A DNA stretch of 64,000 nt from Pseudomonadota bacterium (GCA_016703895.1 JADJBE010000001.1:62001-126000), one strand, 5' to 3'. Shown: positions 11,431-20,545, numbered from the stretch's first letter. Translations and numbers: made by a program. The notes: generated from the sequence alone by a model not told the origin.

Positions 11431-13137
11431 CTAATACCCCTGCGCCGCCCCGTCCTTGCGCGACTCGGAGGCACCGAAATACACGCCACTCACCGGGTCG
11501 CGCAAAATCGCCTGATAGCCACCGAAGTCACCGTCGTTCGAGCGCTTGACGCGATGGCCTAACTTCTCGAGTGCCGTCGCCAGCTCCGCATCCAGCGCAG
11601 GCTCCAACACCACTGTCCCACCGTCGGTCATCTGTTCGCCCGTCGGCTCGCTGGAGCCGTCATGGCGGATGCGCGGCGCATCGCCTGCCTCCTGCAGGTT
11701 CATGCCGAAGTCGATCAAGTTAACCAGCACTTGCACGTGTCCCTGCGGCTGCATACCCCCGCCCATCACGCCGAAGCTGAGCCAGGGCCTGCCGTCTTTG
11801 GTGACAAACCCCGGAATGATGGTATGGAACGGCCGTTTGCCCGGTGCATAGACGTTCGGGTGGCCGTCTTCGAGTGCAAACAGCTCGCCGCGATCCTGCA
11901 GGATGAACCCGAGGCCATCGGGTGTCATGCCGGAACCCATGCCGCGGTAGTTACTCTGAATCAGCGAGACCATATTGCCAGCCGCATCCCCCACCGTGAG
12001 ATAAATGGTGTCAGCCTGATCGATCGAGGCATTGCCAGACGGGTATGAGTCGGCGGCACGCTGGCGCGAAATCAACGCGCGCCGCTGGGCGGCGTAGTCC
12101 TTGGCGAGCAGACGCTGGAGCGGCGCGCGTGCAAAGTCCGGATCAGCGTAGTAACGGGCGCGGTCTTCGAACGCCAGTTTCTTCGCCTCGATAAAGACAT
12201 GCGCGTACTCGGGCGAGCCGAAGCCCATCGCGGCCAGATCATAGCCCTCGAGGATATTCAGCATCTGCAGCGTCGCCAGACCCTGCGTGTTAGGCGGCAA
12301 CTGCCAGACATCGTAGCCGCGATAGTTTGTGGAGATGGGCTCAACCCACGTCGAAGTGTGGGCCGCCAGATCCGCCGCACTCAAATAACCGCCGTTAGCG
12401 CGCATGTAGTCTGCAATCCGCGTCGCGATCTCGCCACGATAGAACGCGTCGCGACCACCCGTGGCGATTGCTTCATAGGTATCGGCGAGCGCCGGATTAC
12501 GGAACAGCTCACCCTTGCGCGGCGCCCGACCATTCGGCAGAAAGATCGTGGCGAAATTGGGATAGTCGCGCAGCACGCGCGCATTGCGCTCCCAGTAGTA
12601 GGCGATCACTTCCGATAGCGGAAAGCCGTTGCGCGCATAGCCGATAGCGGGCGCCAACACGTCGCGCATCGGCAGCTTGCCGAACCGGCGGTGCAATTCA
12701 AACCACCCGTCGACTGCGCCAGGAACTGACACCGGCAGTGGTCCGCGAGGGGGAATCGCGGTCAGCCCTTGTCGTTTGAGCTCCTTGCGCAGTTTGGGGA
12801 GCGTCAGCGACTGCGGTGAACGTCCGCTCGCGTTCAGGCCATAGAGCTTGGATGAATCCGCATCCCAGACAATGGCATAGAGATCACCACCAATACCCGA
12901 TCCGGTGGGCTCCATGAGCCCCAAGGCCGCGTTGGCGGCGATCGCAGCGTCCACCGCCGTGCCGCCCCGTTTCAGGATATCGACCGCGATCTGCGTTGCC
13001 AGCGGTTGGCTGGTCGCCGCCATGCCATAGGGCGCAATGACTTCGGAGCGGGTCACTACCGACGAACCGGTCGGACGGTCGGTCGCCTCGACCCGGCCAC
13101 CACAGAGCAGTGCCACGCTAGTCAGCAAGCCGGCCAT
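11431..13137 (-). CDS. ggt: Gamma-glutamyltransferase
   Basis: 568 residues from the ATG at 13137. This start gives a signal peptide (MAGLLTSVALLCGG) and avoids overlap with the upstream GNAT gene; the open frame extends to 13320. An N-terminal large-subunit region (PTGSGIGGDLYAIV) is followed by the autoprocessing site ADTIYLTV, where Thr377 would become the N-terminal nucleophile of the small subunit. GMGSGMTPDGLG and GGGMQPQGHVQVLVN follow. This is the periplasmic Ntn-hydrolase that cleaves gamma-glutamyl bonds of glutathione and related peptides. The GNAT gene ends 19 bp upstream, so they may be co-transcribed. Confidence 0.92.
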   Translation of the reverse strand: MAGLLTSVALLCGGRVEATDRPTGSSVVTRSEVIAPYGMAATSQPLATQIAVDILKRGGTAVDAAIAANAALGLMEPTGSGIGGDLYAIVWDADSSKLYGLNASGRSPQSLTLPKLRKELKRQGLTAIPPRGPLPVSVPGAVDGWFELHRRFGKLPMRDVLAPAIGYARNGFPLSEVIAYYWERNARVLRDYPNFATIFLPNGRAPRKGELFRNPALADTYEAIATGGRDAFYRGEIATRIADYMRANGGYLSAADLAAHTSTWVEPISTNYRGYDVWQLPPNTQGLATLQMLNILEGYDLAAMGFGSPEYAHVFIEAKKLAFEDRARYYADPDFARAPLQRLLAKDYAAQRRALISRQRAADSYPSGNASIDQADTIYLTVGDAAGNMVSLIQSNYRGMGSGMTPDGLGFILQDRGELFALEDGHPNVYAPGKRPFHTIIPGFVTKDGRPWLSFGVMGGGMQPQGHVQVLVNLIDFGMNLQEAGDAPRIRHDGSSEPTGEQMTDGGTVVLEPALDAELATALEKLGHRVKRSNDGDFGGYQAILRDPVSGVYFGASESRKDGAAQGY

Positions 13138-13156
13138 GAGACGTAGCCACCGACTC

Positions 13157-13678
13157 TCAGCGCGAGGCCACCGGCAGTCCGGACTCGAAGAACTGACGGA
13201 CTTCACCATTGGATACGCGCTCCTGATACTGACCCTTGGTATACGCCGCCACGACGCGCCGCCAGAACGACACGGCGCCAGCATTGCGCTGATACTCCAA
13301 TATCTCCCAGCGGCCCGCAAATCGATTCAGGATCAGCTCGACCGCAAATCGGCCTACACCCAGACGCCGGAACGGGCGGGCCACAAAGAACTCTGCCATC
13401 CGATAGTCTGCCGGTTTCACACCCGGCGCCGTCGGCGCACCGCGTGCCACCATGGCGAAACCGGCGGGCTCATTGCCGCGGACAATGGTCAGCGGCCAGA
13501 CACTGGCGTCCTGAAACCAGCGCGACAGCTGGTCAGGCTCGCTGTGGCCGATTTCTCCCAGAGCCGGAAACATCCCAGTATTGAGCGGTGCCAGATCGTC
13601 GAGATAGTCGCGATAAACACTCGCAATCCAATCCCGGTCCGCTGACGATCGCCGTGCATCCCGCACGCTCACCGGCAT
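13157..13678 (-). CDS. GNAT family N-acetyltransferase
   Basis: 173 residues with the GNAT acetyl-CoA signature in ARPFRRLGVGRFAVELIL (about residues 101-118; R-x-x-G-x-G/A core RRLGVG) and the C-terminal N-A-G-A-V-S-F-W segment typical of small acetyltransferases. The substrate cannot be told. It lies directly upstream of ggt on the same strand. Confidence 0.75.
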   Translation of the reverse strand: MPVSVRDARRSSADRDWIASVYRDYLDDLAPLNTGMFPALGEIGHSEPDQLSRWFQDASVWPLTIVRGNEPAGFAMVARGAPTAPGVKPADYRMAEFFVARPFRRLGVGRFAVELILNRFAGRWEILEYQRNAGAVSFWRRVVAAYTKGQYQERVSNGEVRQFFESGLPVASR

Positions 13679-13702
13679 AACAACTCCCAGTCAACTAAAA
13701 GC

Positions 13703-13742
13703 AAAAAAGCCCGGGCAGATCTTGACGACACTGCCCGGGCTT
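13703..13742 (-). terminator. Rho-independent terminator after the alanine-rich lipoprotein gene
   Basis: An 11-bp perfect inverted repeat (AGCCCGGGCAG at 13708-13718, CTGCCCGGGCT at 13731-13741) with a 12-nt loop is followed on the minus strand by six T residues. It lies 40 bp past the stop of the lipoprotein gene and 25-30 bp upstream of the GNAT start, so it separates the two units. Confidence 0.9.
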
Positions 13743-13783
13743 TGGCGTGAGCCCGATGGCTCAGAGCGATCCTATGCGGATCA

Positions 13784-14158
13784 CTACTTCTTCATCGCGT
13801 CCGCGGCAGCGTCTTCGACCTTGGCAGCGGCATCGCCAACTGCGTCGGCAGCATTGCCAGCTGCATCACCGGCCGAGTCCATCGCCGAACCGGCGGCGTC
13901 CATCGCGGAGCCAGCAGCGTCGCCAGCAGCAGAAGCAGCGTCGCCGGCGGCATCAACAGCCGAACCGGCAGCATCGGTAGCAGCATCAGCAGCGTTCGAC
14001 GCAGCGTCAGCAGCGTTCGACGCAGCGTCAGCAGCCGCACCAGCAGCTTCGGACATCGAGTTGGCAGCATCGGTTGCGGTGCTGGCAGCTTCCTGCCGAC
14101 CACAGGCCGTCAGAGCGAGAGCCGCGACGAGGGCGGCAAGAGCAACATTAGTTTTCAT
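13784..14158 (-). CDS. Small alanine-rich repeat lipoprotein
   Basis: 124 residues starting at MKTNVALAAL. A signal peptide ends in lipobox LTAC with Cys19. The mature part is almost only Ala, Asp, Gly, Ser and Asn in imperfect heptads such as DAASNAA, DAAGSAM and DAAGNAA, and ends in ADAMKK. This predicts one long, weakly amphipathic alpha-helix anchored to a membrane by lipid, recalling LEA- or entericidin-like small stress lipoproteins. Function unknown. Monocistronic, with a strong terminator downstream. A TAGAAT at 14242-14247 is a possible -10 but has no clear -35 partner. Confidence 0.75.
   Translation of the reverse strand: MKTNVALAALVAALALTACGRQEAASTATDAANSMSEAAGAAADAASNAADAASNAADAATDAAGSAVDAAGDAASAAGDAAGSAMDAAGSAMDSAGDAAGNAADAVGDAAAKVEDAAADAMKK
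13988..14029. repeat. Two tandem 21-bp units in the lipoprotein gene
   Basis: A 21-bp unit starting AGCAGCGTTCGACGCAGC occurs twice head to tail (13988-14008, 14009-14029) and encodes the heptad DAASNAA twice. The rest of the gene is built of more diverged heptads, implying growth by slippage or unequal crossing-over. Confidence 0.85.
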
Positions 14159-14444
14159 CGATCGATTCCCCAAATGTAACAAGTGGTGTTTAGAAACAAG
14201 AGTTCACAAACGTCTGTCCGCTTTATCCTAAGCGGATGCGTATTCTAGCGATTCGTCGTCACATTTGAAACTTGAATCGCTTCATCTGTCGTCACATGCA
14301 GACAGATCTAGCTGTTACGTTGCTGCAGCGCCACCGGTACGCGACACGACGCGTGCCAGTTTCTGATGTAGGAAAACGACAACCTGGAACAGACGCCACA
14401 AGCGGCCGCTGCGGCCCGCCTGCGGCACGACTACAATAGCGGTC

Positions 14445-15821
14445 ATGACCATGCAAAAGACGGCAGACATATTCACGGGTGCAGCGGCAAGCAGTCGTGT
14501 TGACTGGGATGCGCTCTTTGCGGCGCATTTGCGGCAATTGGCCGCACGTACAGCAGCGGCTATGCAAGACACCCAGTACTCAGGCTTGTTGCTGCACTCT
14601 GGCTCAGAACGCATCGTTTTCCGCGATGACATAACCTACCCCTTCAAAGTCCACGCCCCGTTCAAGCAGTGGGCTCCAATCCTGGATGTGCCGGATTGCT
14701 TTGTGTATTTCGATCCAGCGCGCGACCGCCCACTGCTCATTTTCCATCAGCCGCAAGACTTCTGGCACAAGGCCGCCGCGATTCCCGACACCTATTGGTC
14801 CAGGCAATTCGACCTGCGTATCGCTACGGACCGGGCAACCGCACGCGCAGAGTTGCCAGCCGATCTGTCGCGCACTGCATTCATCGGCGAGGCATTTGCC
14901 GAGCTTGCAGCATTCGGCGTGGGTGCGATTAACCCGGACCACTTGCTGGCAGCGCTCGATTTTCCCCGCGCATTCAAGAGCGACTATGAGCTGCAATGTC
15001 TGCGGGTCGCCAGCCACCTTGGCGCACAGGGACACCGCGCGGCGGCCGCGGCATTTGCCGACGGCGCAAGCGAGTTCGAGATCGCGCTAGCCTTCATGCG
15101 GGCAGCAGGGCAACGTGAGAAGGAGTTGCCTTACAACCCCATCATCGCACTCAACCAAAACGCTGCCGTCCTCCACTACCAAGTACAAGAAAAAAGCCCG
15201 CCCGCCGTTCGGTACTCGTTGCTGATCGATGCAGGTTGTGAGTTTGCCGGCTATGCCAGCGACATCACCCGTACCTATGCGTACGCAGACGCAGAGTTTC
15301 GCGCGCTGATCGCGGCTTTTGACGAGCTGCAACAGAAGTTGTGCAAACAAGTGCGGGCGGGTGTCGAGTGGGCCGATATCCATGCGCAGTCGCATCTGGC
15401 TATTGCGGGTTGGTTGCAGGACTCGGGGTTGGTGCGCAGCCAGCCCGAGACAACGGTCGCGAGTGGCTTGTCCGCCGTGTTCTATCCGCATGGCATCGGC
15501 CACTTGTTGGGGCTGCAGGTCCATGATGCGGGCGGCACACTCGGCGGGCCGGACGGTCACGAGATTCCCCGCCCACCACAACACCCGACGCTGCGGCTGA
15601 CCCGTCGGCTCGAAGCGGGTTTCGTGGTCACGCTGGAGCCCGGCGTCTACTTCATCAAACAACTGCTGGAGCAGGCGCGCTCAGGCCCGCTTGGCAAACA
15701 GATCAACTGGTCACGCGTGCAGCAACTCGAACAGTTCGGCGGCATTCGGATCGAGGACAATCTTGCTGTCACCGCCAGCGGCTGTGAGAACTTGACCCGC
15801 AACGCGTTCGACGCTGTCTGA
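14445..15821 (+). CDS. pepQ: Xaa-Pro dipeptidase PepQ (prolidase)
   Basis: 458 residues, M24B metallopeptidase. The five dinuclear-metal ligands can be placed: Asp262 (LLIDAG), Asp273 (SDITRTY), His349 (YPHGIGH), Glu398 (TLEPGVYFI) and Glu437 (GGIRIEDN). Spacing matches the E. coli enzyme. The N-terminal creatinase-like domain (1-170) has the expected HSGSERIVFRDDITYPF stretch. It cleaves dipeptides with C-terminal proline in the cytoplasm. The terB-like gene starts 8 bp downstream. Confidence 0.93.
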   Translation: MTMQKTADIFTGAAASSRVDWDALFAAHLRQLAARTAAAMQDTQYSGLLLHSGSERIVFRDDITYPFKVHAPFKQWAPILDVPDCFVYFDPARDRPLLIFHQPQDFWHKAAAIPDTYWSRQFDLRIATDRATARAELPADLSRTAFIGEAFAELAAFGVGAINPDHLLAALDFPRAFKSDYELQCLRVASHLGAQGHRAAAAAFADGASEFEIALAFMRAAGQREKELPYNPIIALNQNAAVLHYQVQEKSPPAVRYSLLIDAGCEFAGYASDITRTYAYADAEFRALIAAFDELQQKLCKQVRAGVEWADIHAQSHLAIAGWLQDSGLVRSQPETTVASGLSAVFYPHGIGHLLGLQVHDAGGTLGGPDGHEIPRPPQHPTLRLTRRLEAGFVVTLEPGVYFIKQLLEQARSGPLGKQINWSRVQQLEQFGGIRIEDNLAVTASGCENLTRNAFDAV

Positions 15822-15828
15822 GCTGGCC

Positions 15829-16392
15829 ATGTTGCAAGCACTGCGCCGTTTCTTCGATCGCGAAATCGCCGCCCGCCCGGATGAATCCCCAGCAGCGGTC
15901 GAAAAGCGCACAAATCTGGCCGCGGCTGCACTGTTAGTGGAAGTCGTCCGTGGGGACGAACGGATGACGCCCACGGAGCGGCGGAGCATCCTCGATTCCG
16001 TGCAACGCAAGTTCTCGCTCGATGCCGACGCCGCGCGGCAGCTACTCGACTTGGCGGAGCTCGAGTCGCGCGAAGCACATGACTTGCACCAGTTCACGTC
16101 ACAGATCAACGCGTCATTCTCGGAGGAGCGCAAGCTCCAGCTGGTAGAAGAACTCTGGCGCGTCGCCTATGCCGACGACGTGTTGCAGGACTATGAGGTG
16201 CATCTGATCCGCCGCGTGGCGGACCTACTGCACGTCCGTCACTCCAGCTCCATTGCCGCCAAGCTACGCGCTGGCGGCGCTGATCAGGCCGCTGCGTTCT
16301 TATTGGCGCCCAAGAACTTGGCCACCGCATCCGACCAAGCATCGGGCGCTTTGTCGACGATATCCACGCCGCCACCCTCGAGCTCTGCATAG
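15829..16392 (+). CDS. TerB-family (tellurite-resistance-like) protein
   Basis: 187 residues. Residues 1-150 form the all-helical TerB domain (ALLVEVVRGDERMTPTER, ELWRVAYADDVLQDYEVHLI, RRVADLLHV), the compact metal-binding-type fold found in many proteobacterial cytosolic proteins. Relatives usually end shortly after the AAKLRA region. Here about 38 extra residues run antisense through the end of the convergent hydrolase gene (109-bp overlap). This tail is low complexity, so a lost stop codon or an indel near 16265-16285 is plausible. Likely co-transcribed with pepQ. Confidence 0.72.
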   Translation: MLQALRRFFDREIAARPDESPAAVEKRTNLAAAALLVEVVRGDERMTPTERRSILDSVQRKFSLDADAARQLLDLAELESREAHDLHQFTSQINASFSEERKLQLVEELWRVAYADDVLQDYEVHLIRRVADLLHVRHSSSIAAKLRAGGADQAAAFLLAPKNLATASDQASGALSTISTPPPSSSA

Positions 16393-17276
16393 TCAAAGTC
16401 CGGTCGCATCTGACGCGCCTTCTGGGCAAGGTCGTAGATCATGTCGGTGGTGTTGGTCAGGATCAGTGTGCGGTGCTTGAGCCGCTGCAGCGCCGCCGCG
16501 TGGTCATAGCGGTAGGCTGCGTTGTGGCCGTACCAGAACGGACCGAAGCCCTGAAATTTCTCGACCATCACGCGAGTCGTCAGTTTGGGATCCGCACCTG
16601 CGCCGTACATCTCGTAGCGGCGCCGAAAACTCTCCGCCAGATGACTGCCGTCAGCCCGATACTCGAAATCGATTTCCGTTGTCTGCAGATTCTGCAGCAA
16701 CTCTTCGCGACGAGCCTGCGTGATAGGAAACGGTCCGTTGATGATCACTTTGCGCACACGATCCGGAAACTGCAACGCGATCTCGGTGGCCAGCAAGGCA
16801 CCCGTGTGATGCCCAAGGACGTCCACTGTTGCCAGGCCGAGACCGTCGAGCAGCGCAGGTGCGATACGTGCCCAATCTTCGATCTTTGGCACGAAGGACG
16901 TCACGTCCGACAGCCCGAATCCCGGCAAGTCGACGCCGATTGCGCGAATGCCGCGTGCCGCGAGCGGCGCGTATACCGCATCGAACTGACGCGCCGACTG
17001 CGGTGCTTGATGGAACATCAGCAGTGGCAAGCTGCCACCGCCTGCAGTGTCGCCCGCGTGCCCATTGTCGCCCGACCCGGTATTGTCATAATAGTGAATC
17101 AGCCCAAACGGGCCGTCGACATAGCCGCGTCGCTGCGTTCTTGCTGGCATGTTCGCCCTCGACTCGCCGGCACCTATTACCGTACCCAGCGCACCGAGCG
17201 TCACCGCAGTGCCGAGAACTGCGCGGCGCGATACACCCGTTGCAGTGGGTTTCAGCGGACTCTGTTTGTCTGCCAT
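16284..17276 (-). CDS. Tat-exported alpha/beta hydrolase with GHHTG nucleophile elbow
   Basis: 330 residues from MADKQSPLKP (an in-frame upstream ATG exists at 17309). A Tat leader with SRRAVLGTAVTLGALG lies at 16-31. The hydrolase core follows: HQAPQSARQFDAVY, then GVDLPGFGLSD (114-124), then VLGHHTGALLATE. The usual GxSxG nucleophile elbow is GHHTG (155-159), putting His157 where serine normally sits. A lid rich in Arg/Tyr follows, and a C-terminal Asp/His area is less clear. Either a divergent catalytic mechanism or a non-hydrolytic member. Its 3' end overlaps the terB-like gene tail to tail. Confidence 0.75.
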   Translation of the reverse strand: MADKQSPLKPTATGVSRRAVLGTAVTLGALGTVIGAGESRANMPARTQRRGYVDGPFGLIHYYDNTGSGDNGHAGDTAGGGSLPLLMFHQAPQSARQFDAVYAPLAARGIRAIGVDLPGFGLSDVTSFVPKIEDWARIAPALLDGLGLATVDVLGHHTGALLATEIALQFPDRVRKVIINGPFPITQARREELLQNLQTTEIDFEYRADGSHLAESFRRRYEMYGAGADPKLTTRVMVEKFQGFGPFWYGHNAAYRYDHAAALQRLKHRTLILTNTTDMIYDLAQKARQMRPDFDYAELEGGGVDIVDKAPDAWSDAVAKFLGANKNAAA

Positions 17277-17302
17277 CTTCGTACCTCGGCTCTGCGCGAG
17301 CT

Positions 17303-17342
17303 CAAACAAAACCGGGGCGTCCGGCCAAGCCGACGCTCCGGT
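17303..17342 (-). terminator. Rho-independent terminator after mscL
   Basis: On the minus strand CCGGAGCGTC and GACGCCCCGG (plus-strand 17332-17341 and 17312-17321) form a 10-bp stem with one mismatch, followed by TTTTGTTT. It starts 21 bp past the mscL stop. Confidence 0.85.
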
Positions 17343-17361
17343 GATCAGCAGATTGTTACTG

Positions 17362-17760
17362 TTAGCTGCCGCGCTTGGCTAGCAAGTCGCGGATTTCGCT
17401 CAGCAGGACCTCTTCTCTAGGCGGCGCTGGTGGCGCGGCGGCCGGATCAGGCTTCTTCAGTTTGTTGATGCCGCGTAGCGCCATGAACAACACGAGCGCA
17501 ATGATCAGGAAGTCGAACACCGTCTGCAAAAACGCGCCGTACTTCAGCAGGACATCCTGGCCATCCGGTCCCACGCCGAGACTGGTCGCCATGTCGGCAA
17601 AACTCATACCGCCCAAAGCATTACCGAACACCGGCATGATCACGTCACCAACAAGCGATGAGACAATCTTGCCGAACGCGCCACCAATAATGACGCCGAC
17701 TGCCATGTCGACGACATTGCCCTTCATCGCGAATTCTTTGAATTCTGAAGCCATTCCCAT
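17362..17760 (-). CDS. mscL: Large-conductance mechanosensitive channel MscL
   Basis: 132 residues. The N-terminal amphipathic helix EFKEFAMKGNVVDMAVGVIIGGAFGKIV leads into TM1, a periplasmic loop, TM2 (TVFDFLIIALVLFMALRGINKL) and a cytoplasmic helix ending LLSEIRDLLAKRGS. It releases solutes under hypo-osmotic shock. It lies 80 bp after rplQ and has its own terminator. A second start (MASEFKEF) lies two codons in. Confidence 0.95.
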   Translation of the reverse strand: MGMASEFKEFAMKGNVVDMAVGVIIGGAFGKIVSSLVGDVIMPVFGNALGGMSFADMATSLGVGPDGQDVLLKYGAFLQTVFDFLIIALVLFMALRGINKLKKPDPAAAPPAPPREEVLLSEIRDLLAKRGS

Positions 17761-17840
17761 GCTTGCGATCCCCTGTTATTAGAAAAATGCTCGCTCCGAG
17801 GCCCGGCGAAGTCTACCGGAACGGTCCGCAGGCCGCAGGA

Positions 17841-18320
17841 TCAGGCTGCAGCTTTCTTCCGCGCGCGCTTCGGCTTGGCTGGAGCCCCGTCAGCGGCAGC
17901 GGCCTGCTTGCGCACGCGCGGTTTCTTCGCGGCCGCAGGCTCGGCCTCGACGGCAGCCTGTCCCGCACGATCAACCAGCTGCATCAAGGCCATCGGCGCC
18001 GAGTCACCCGGACGCGGCATCATGTGCAGGATGCGGGTGTAGCCGCCTGGACGGGTCTTGAAACGCGGACCGATCTCGGCAAACAGCTTGGTGACGATAT
18101 CCGCATCGCGCAGCCGCGCAAACGCCAGCCGCCGGTTGGAATCGCTGTCGGTCTTGCCGAGCGTGATCAGCGGCTCGACGACACGCCGCAGCTCCTTGGC
18201 CTTCGGCACGGTGGTACGAATGGTCTCGTGCCGCAGCAGCGACACCGACAGGTTGCGCAGTAGCGCTTGGCGATGTGGGCTGTTCCGCGACAGCTGCCGG
18301 CCGGAAAGATGATGACGCAT
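17841..18320 (-). CDS. rplQ: 50S ribosomal protein L17
   Basis: 159 residues. L17 core in the first 120 residues (RQLSRNSPHRQALLRNL, RRVVEPLITLGK, GGYTRILHMMPRPGDSAPMA), then a lineage-specific Ala/Lys/Arg-rich tail of about 30 residues. Last gene of the alpha operon. Confidence 0.95.
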   Translation of the reverse strand: MRHHLSGRQLSRNSPHRQALLRNLSVSLLRHETIRTTVPKAKELRRVVEPLITLGKTDSDSNRRLAFARLRDADIVTKLFAEIGPRFKTRPGGYTRILHMMPRPGDSAPMALMQLVDRAGQAAVEAEPAAAKKPRVRKQAAAADGAPAKPKRARKKAAA

Positions 18321-18376
18321 ATCGAATCCTCACTGCGCAGCCGCTGTGGCGCGGCCGCCCTACAAAAAAAATGCAA

Positions 18377-19378
18377 TTACATGATGCCGCGATCGGCGTC
18401 GTGCTTGAGACCAGCCGGCGGCCAGCCGTCGAGACGCATGCCCAGCATCAAACCATGGCTCTGCAGCACTTCCTTGATCTCGGTCAGGGACTTCTTGCCA
18501 AGATTCGGCGTGCGCAGCAACTCGACCTCGGTGCGCTGCACCAGGTCGCCGATATAATGAATGTTCTCGGCCTTCAGGCAGTTGGCACTGCGCACCGTCA
18601 GCTCGAGCTCGTCCACCGGACGCAGCAATAGCGGGTCGAACTGCATCTCCGACACTTTGGCCGAAGCTTCTTCTTCGCCCTGCAGATCGACGAACACCGA
18701 CAGCTGATCCTTGAGGATGCTGCCAGCGCGGCGGATTGCCTCCTCCGCATTGATCGTGCCATTGGTCTCGATGTCGAGCACCAGCTTGTCGAGGTCGGTG
18801 CGCTGTTCGACGCGCGCCGCATCGACCGAATAGGTGACTCGCCGCACGGGCGAGAATGACGCATCGATCTGCAGCCGGCCAATCGGACGGGTCTGTTCTT
18901 CGAACGCCGCACGCGCGGCAGCCGGGCGATAGCCACGACCACGTTCGATGCGCAGCTGCATGTTCAGTTCGCCAGCCTTGGTCAGATTGGCAATCACCAG
19001 TTCCGGATTCACAACTTCGATGTCGTGATCGGTCATGATGTCGCCAGCAGTCACCGGTCCTGGACCGCGCTTCGACAGACGCAGCTCGGCGGTATCGCGC
19101 GAGTGCATCTTGAGTGCAACTTGTTTGAGATTCAGCAGGATGTCTACGACGTCTTCCTGCACGCCCTCGACGCTGGTGTACTCGTGCAGCACGCCATCGA
19201 TCTCTACCTCGGTGATGGCACTGCCCGGCATGGACGACAACAGCACCCGCCGCAACGCGTTGCCGAGTGTATGGCCAAAGCCACGCTCAAACGGCTCGAT
19301 CACGACACGCGCTTGACGCGGTCCGGTCGGCTGCACCTTGACGACGCGTGGCTTGAGAAATTCGCCGATAGTCTGCAT
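18377..19378 (-). CDS. rpoA: RNA polymerase alpha subunit
   Basis: 333 residues from the ATG at 19378, chosen because GGAAGGTGAG lies 7 nt upstream; an upstream GTG in frame (19390) would overlap that ribosome-binding site. The N-terminal dimerisation and assembly domain (GFGHTLGNALRRVLLSSMPG) precedes a linker and the C-terminal domain with the NCLKAENIHYIGDLVQRTE and LGKKSLTEIKEVL helices that bind UP elements and activators. Confidence 0.96.
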   Translation of the reverse strand: MQTIGEFLKPRVVKVQPTGPRQARVVIEPFERGFGHTLGNALRRVLLSSMPGSAITEVEIDGVLHEYTSVEGVQEDVVDILLNLKQVALKMHSRDTAELRLSKRGPGPVTAGDIMTDHDIEVVNPELVIANLTKAGELNMQLRIERGRGYRPAAARAAFEEQTRPIGRLQIDASFSPVRRVTYSVDAARVEQRTDLDKLVLDIETNGTINAEEAIRRAGSILKDQLSVFVDLQGEEEASAKVSEMQFDPLLLRPVDELELTVRSANCLKAENIHYIGDLVQRTEVELLRTPNLGKKSLTEIKEVLQSHGLMLGMRLDGWPPAGLKHDADRGIM

Positions 19379-19459
19379 GGCTCTACTCACCTTCCGCGCA
19401 ACGCGCGGCTCATGGCACGAATCGCGAACAGCGCGATCCGCACACCCAATTCAAATTCG

Positions 19460-20081
19460 TTACTTCGAATACAACTCGACGACAAGGTTCTCGTTGATAT
19501 CCGGCAGGATCTCATCACGCGCCGGTACCGACTTGAACACGCCGCGCAGCTCGCCGCTGTTCACGTCCACCCACTCAGGCAGCCCGACCTGCGTCGCAAT
19601 CTGCATCGCGTTCTGGATGCGCAACTGTTTCTTGGACTTCTCGCACCGTGATGACGTCGCCGGCCTTGCACTGATAGGACGGTATCGTAACGACACCGTC
19701 ATTCACATCAATCGCCTTGTGCGACACGAGCTGGCGCGCCTCCGAGCGCGTCGCCGCAAAGCCCATTCGGTAGACCACGTTGTCGAGCCGGCACTCGAGC
19801 AGCTTCAACAGATTGCCGCCGGTCGAGCCCGTGCGTCGCGCAGCCTCGCCGTAGTAGTTAGCGAACTGTCGCTCCAGCACGCCGTACATGCGCCGCAGCT
19901 TTTGCTTCTCGCGCAGCTGCATGCCGTACTCCGACAAGCGCGCCTTGCGCTCGCTCTTCACGCCACCCGGGGGCACCGTGAACTTGCATTTGCTCTCCAG
20001 CGGCTTGACGCCACTCTTGAGGAATAGATCCGTGCCCTCGCGTCGCGCGAGCTTGCACTTGGGTCCAACGTATTTTGCCAT
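19460..20081 (-). CDS. rpsD: 30S ribosomal protein S4 (2-base deletion)
   Basis: Corrected length 207 residues, normal for S4. N-terminal MAKYVGPKCKLARREGTDLF, then the S4 RNA-binding domain (LECRLDNVVYRMGFAATRSEARQLVSHKAI), ending ADINENLVVELYSK-like. At about 19636-19642 two bases are missing within GTGCGAGAAG; restoring them gives VREKSKKQLRIQN. S4 nucleates 30S assembly and represses the alpha operon in relatives. As written the protein continues 20 residues out of frame. Confidence 0.93.
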
Positions 20082-20120
20082 CGTACTCTGCCTCGAAATC
20101 CGGTTTGCGGAACGCTGTCG

Positions 20121-20545
20121 TTAGACGCGTCGCTTCTTGGGGGGCGACAACCGTTGTGCGGTATCGGCGTCACATCGGCAATGCTCGTAATCTTGAGGCC
20201 GCACCCGTTCAACGCACGCACCGCCGATTCGCGCCCAGGGCCCGGGCCGCCGACACGCACTTCGACGTTCTTCAGGCCATGCTCCTGCGCAGCATTGCCA
20301 GCCTTTTCAGCTGCAACTTGCGCGGCGAACGGCGTCGACTTACGTGAACCGCGAAAGCCGCAGCCACCCGACGTCGCCCAGGAGAGCGTGTTGCCCTGGC
20401 GATCGGTGATCGTGATGATCGTGTTATTGAAAGATGCGTGTACGTGCGCGATGCCATCGAGCACGTTCTTACGGCCTTTCTTGGTCTTCTTGGCGCCCGC
20501 TGCCGCTGCGGCGTCGGTGCCTTCGGTTGCTTTCTCTTCAGCCAT
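20121..20545 (-). CDS. rpsK: 30S ribosomal protein S11 (1-base deletion at the C-terminus)
   Basis: Corrected length 141 residues. An N-terminal Ala/Lys-rich extension leads into NVLDGIAHVHASFNNTIITITD and DVTPIPHNGCRPP. After that the C run is one base short (six C). Adding one restores PPKKRRV and a TAA at 20121-20123, the universal S11 end. As written the frame reads on into rpsD to 19958. Confidence 0.94.
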
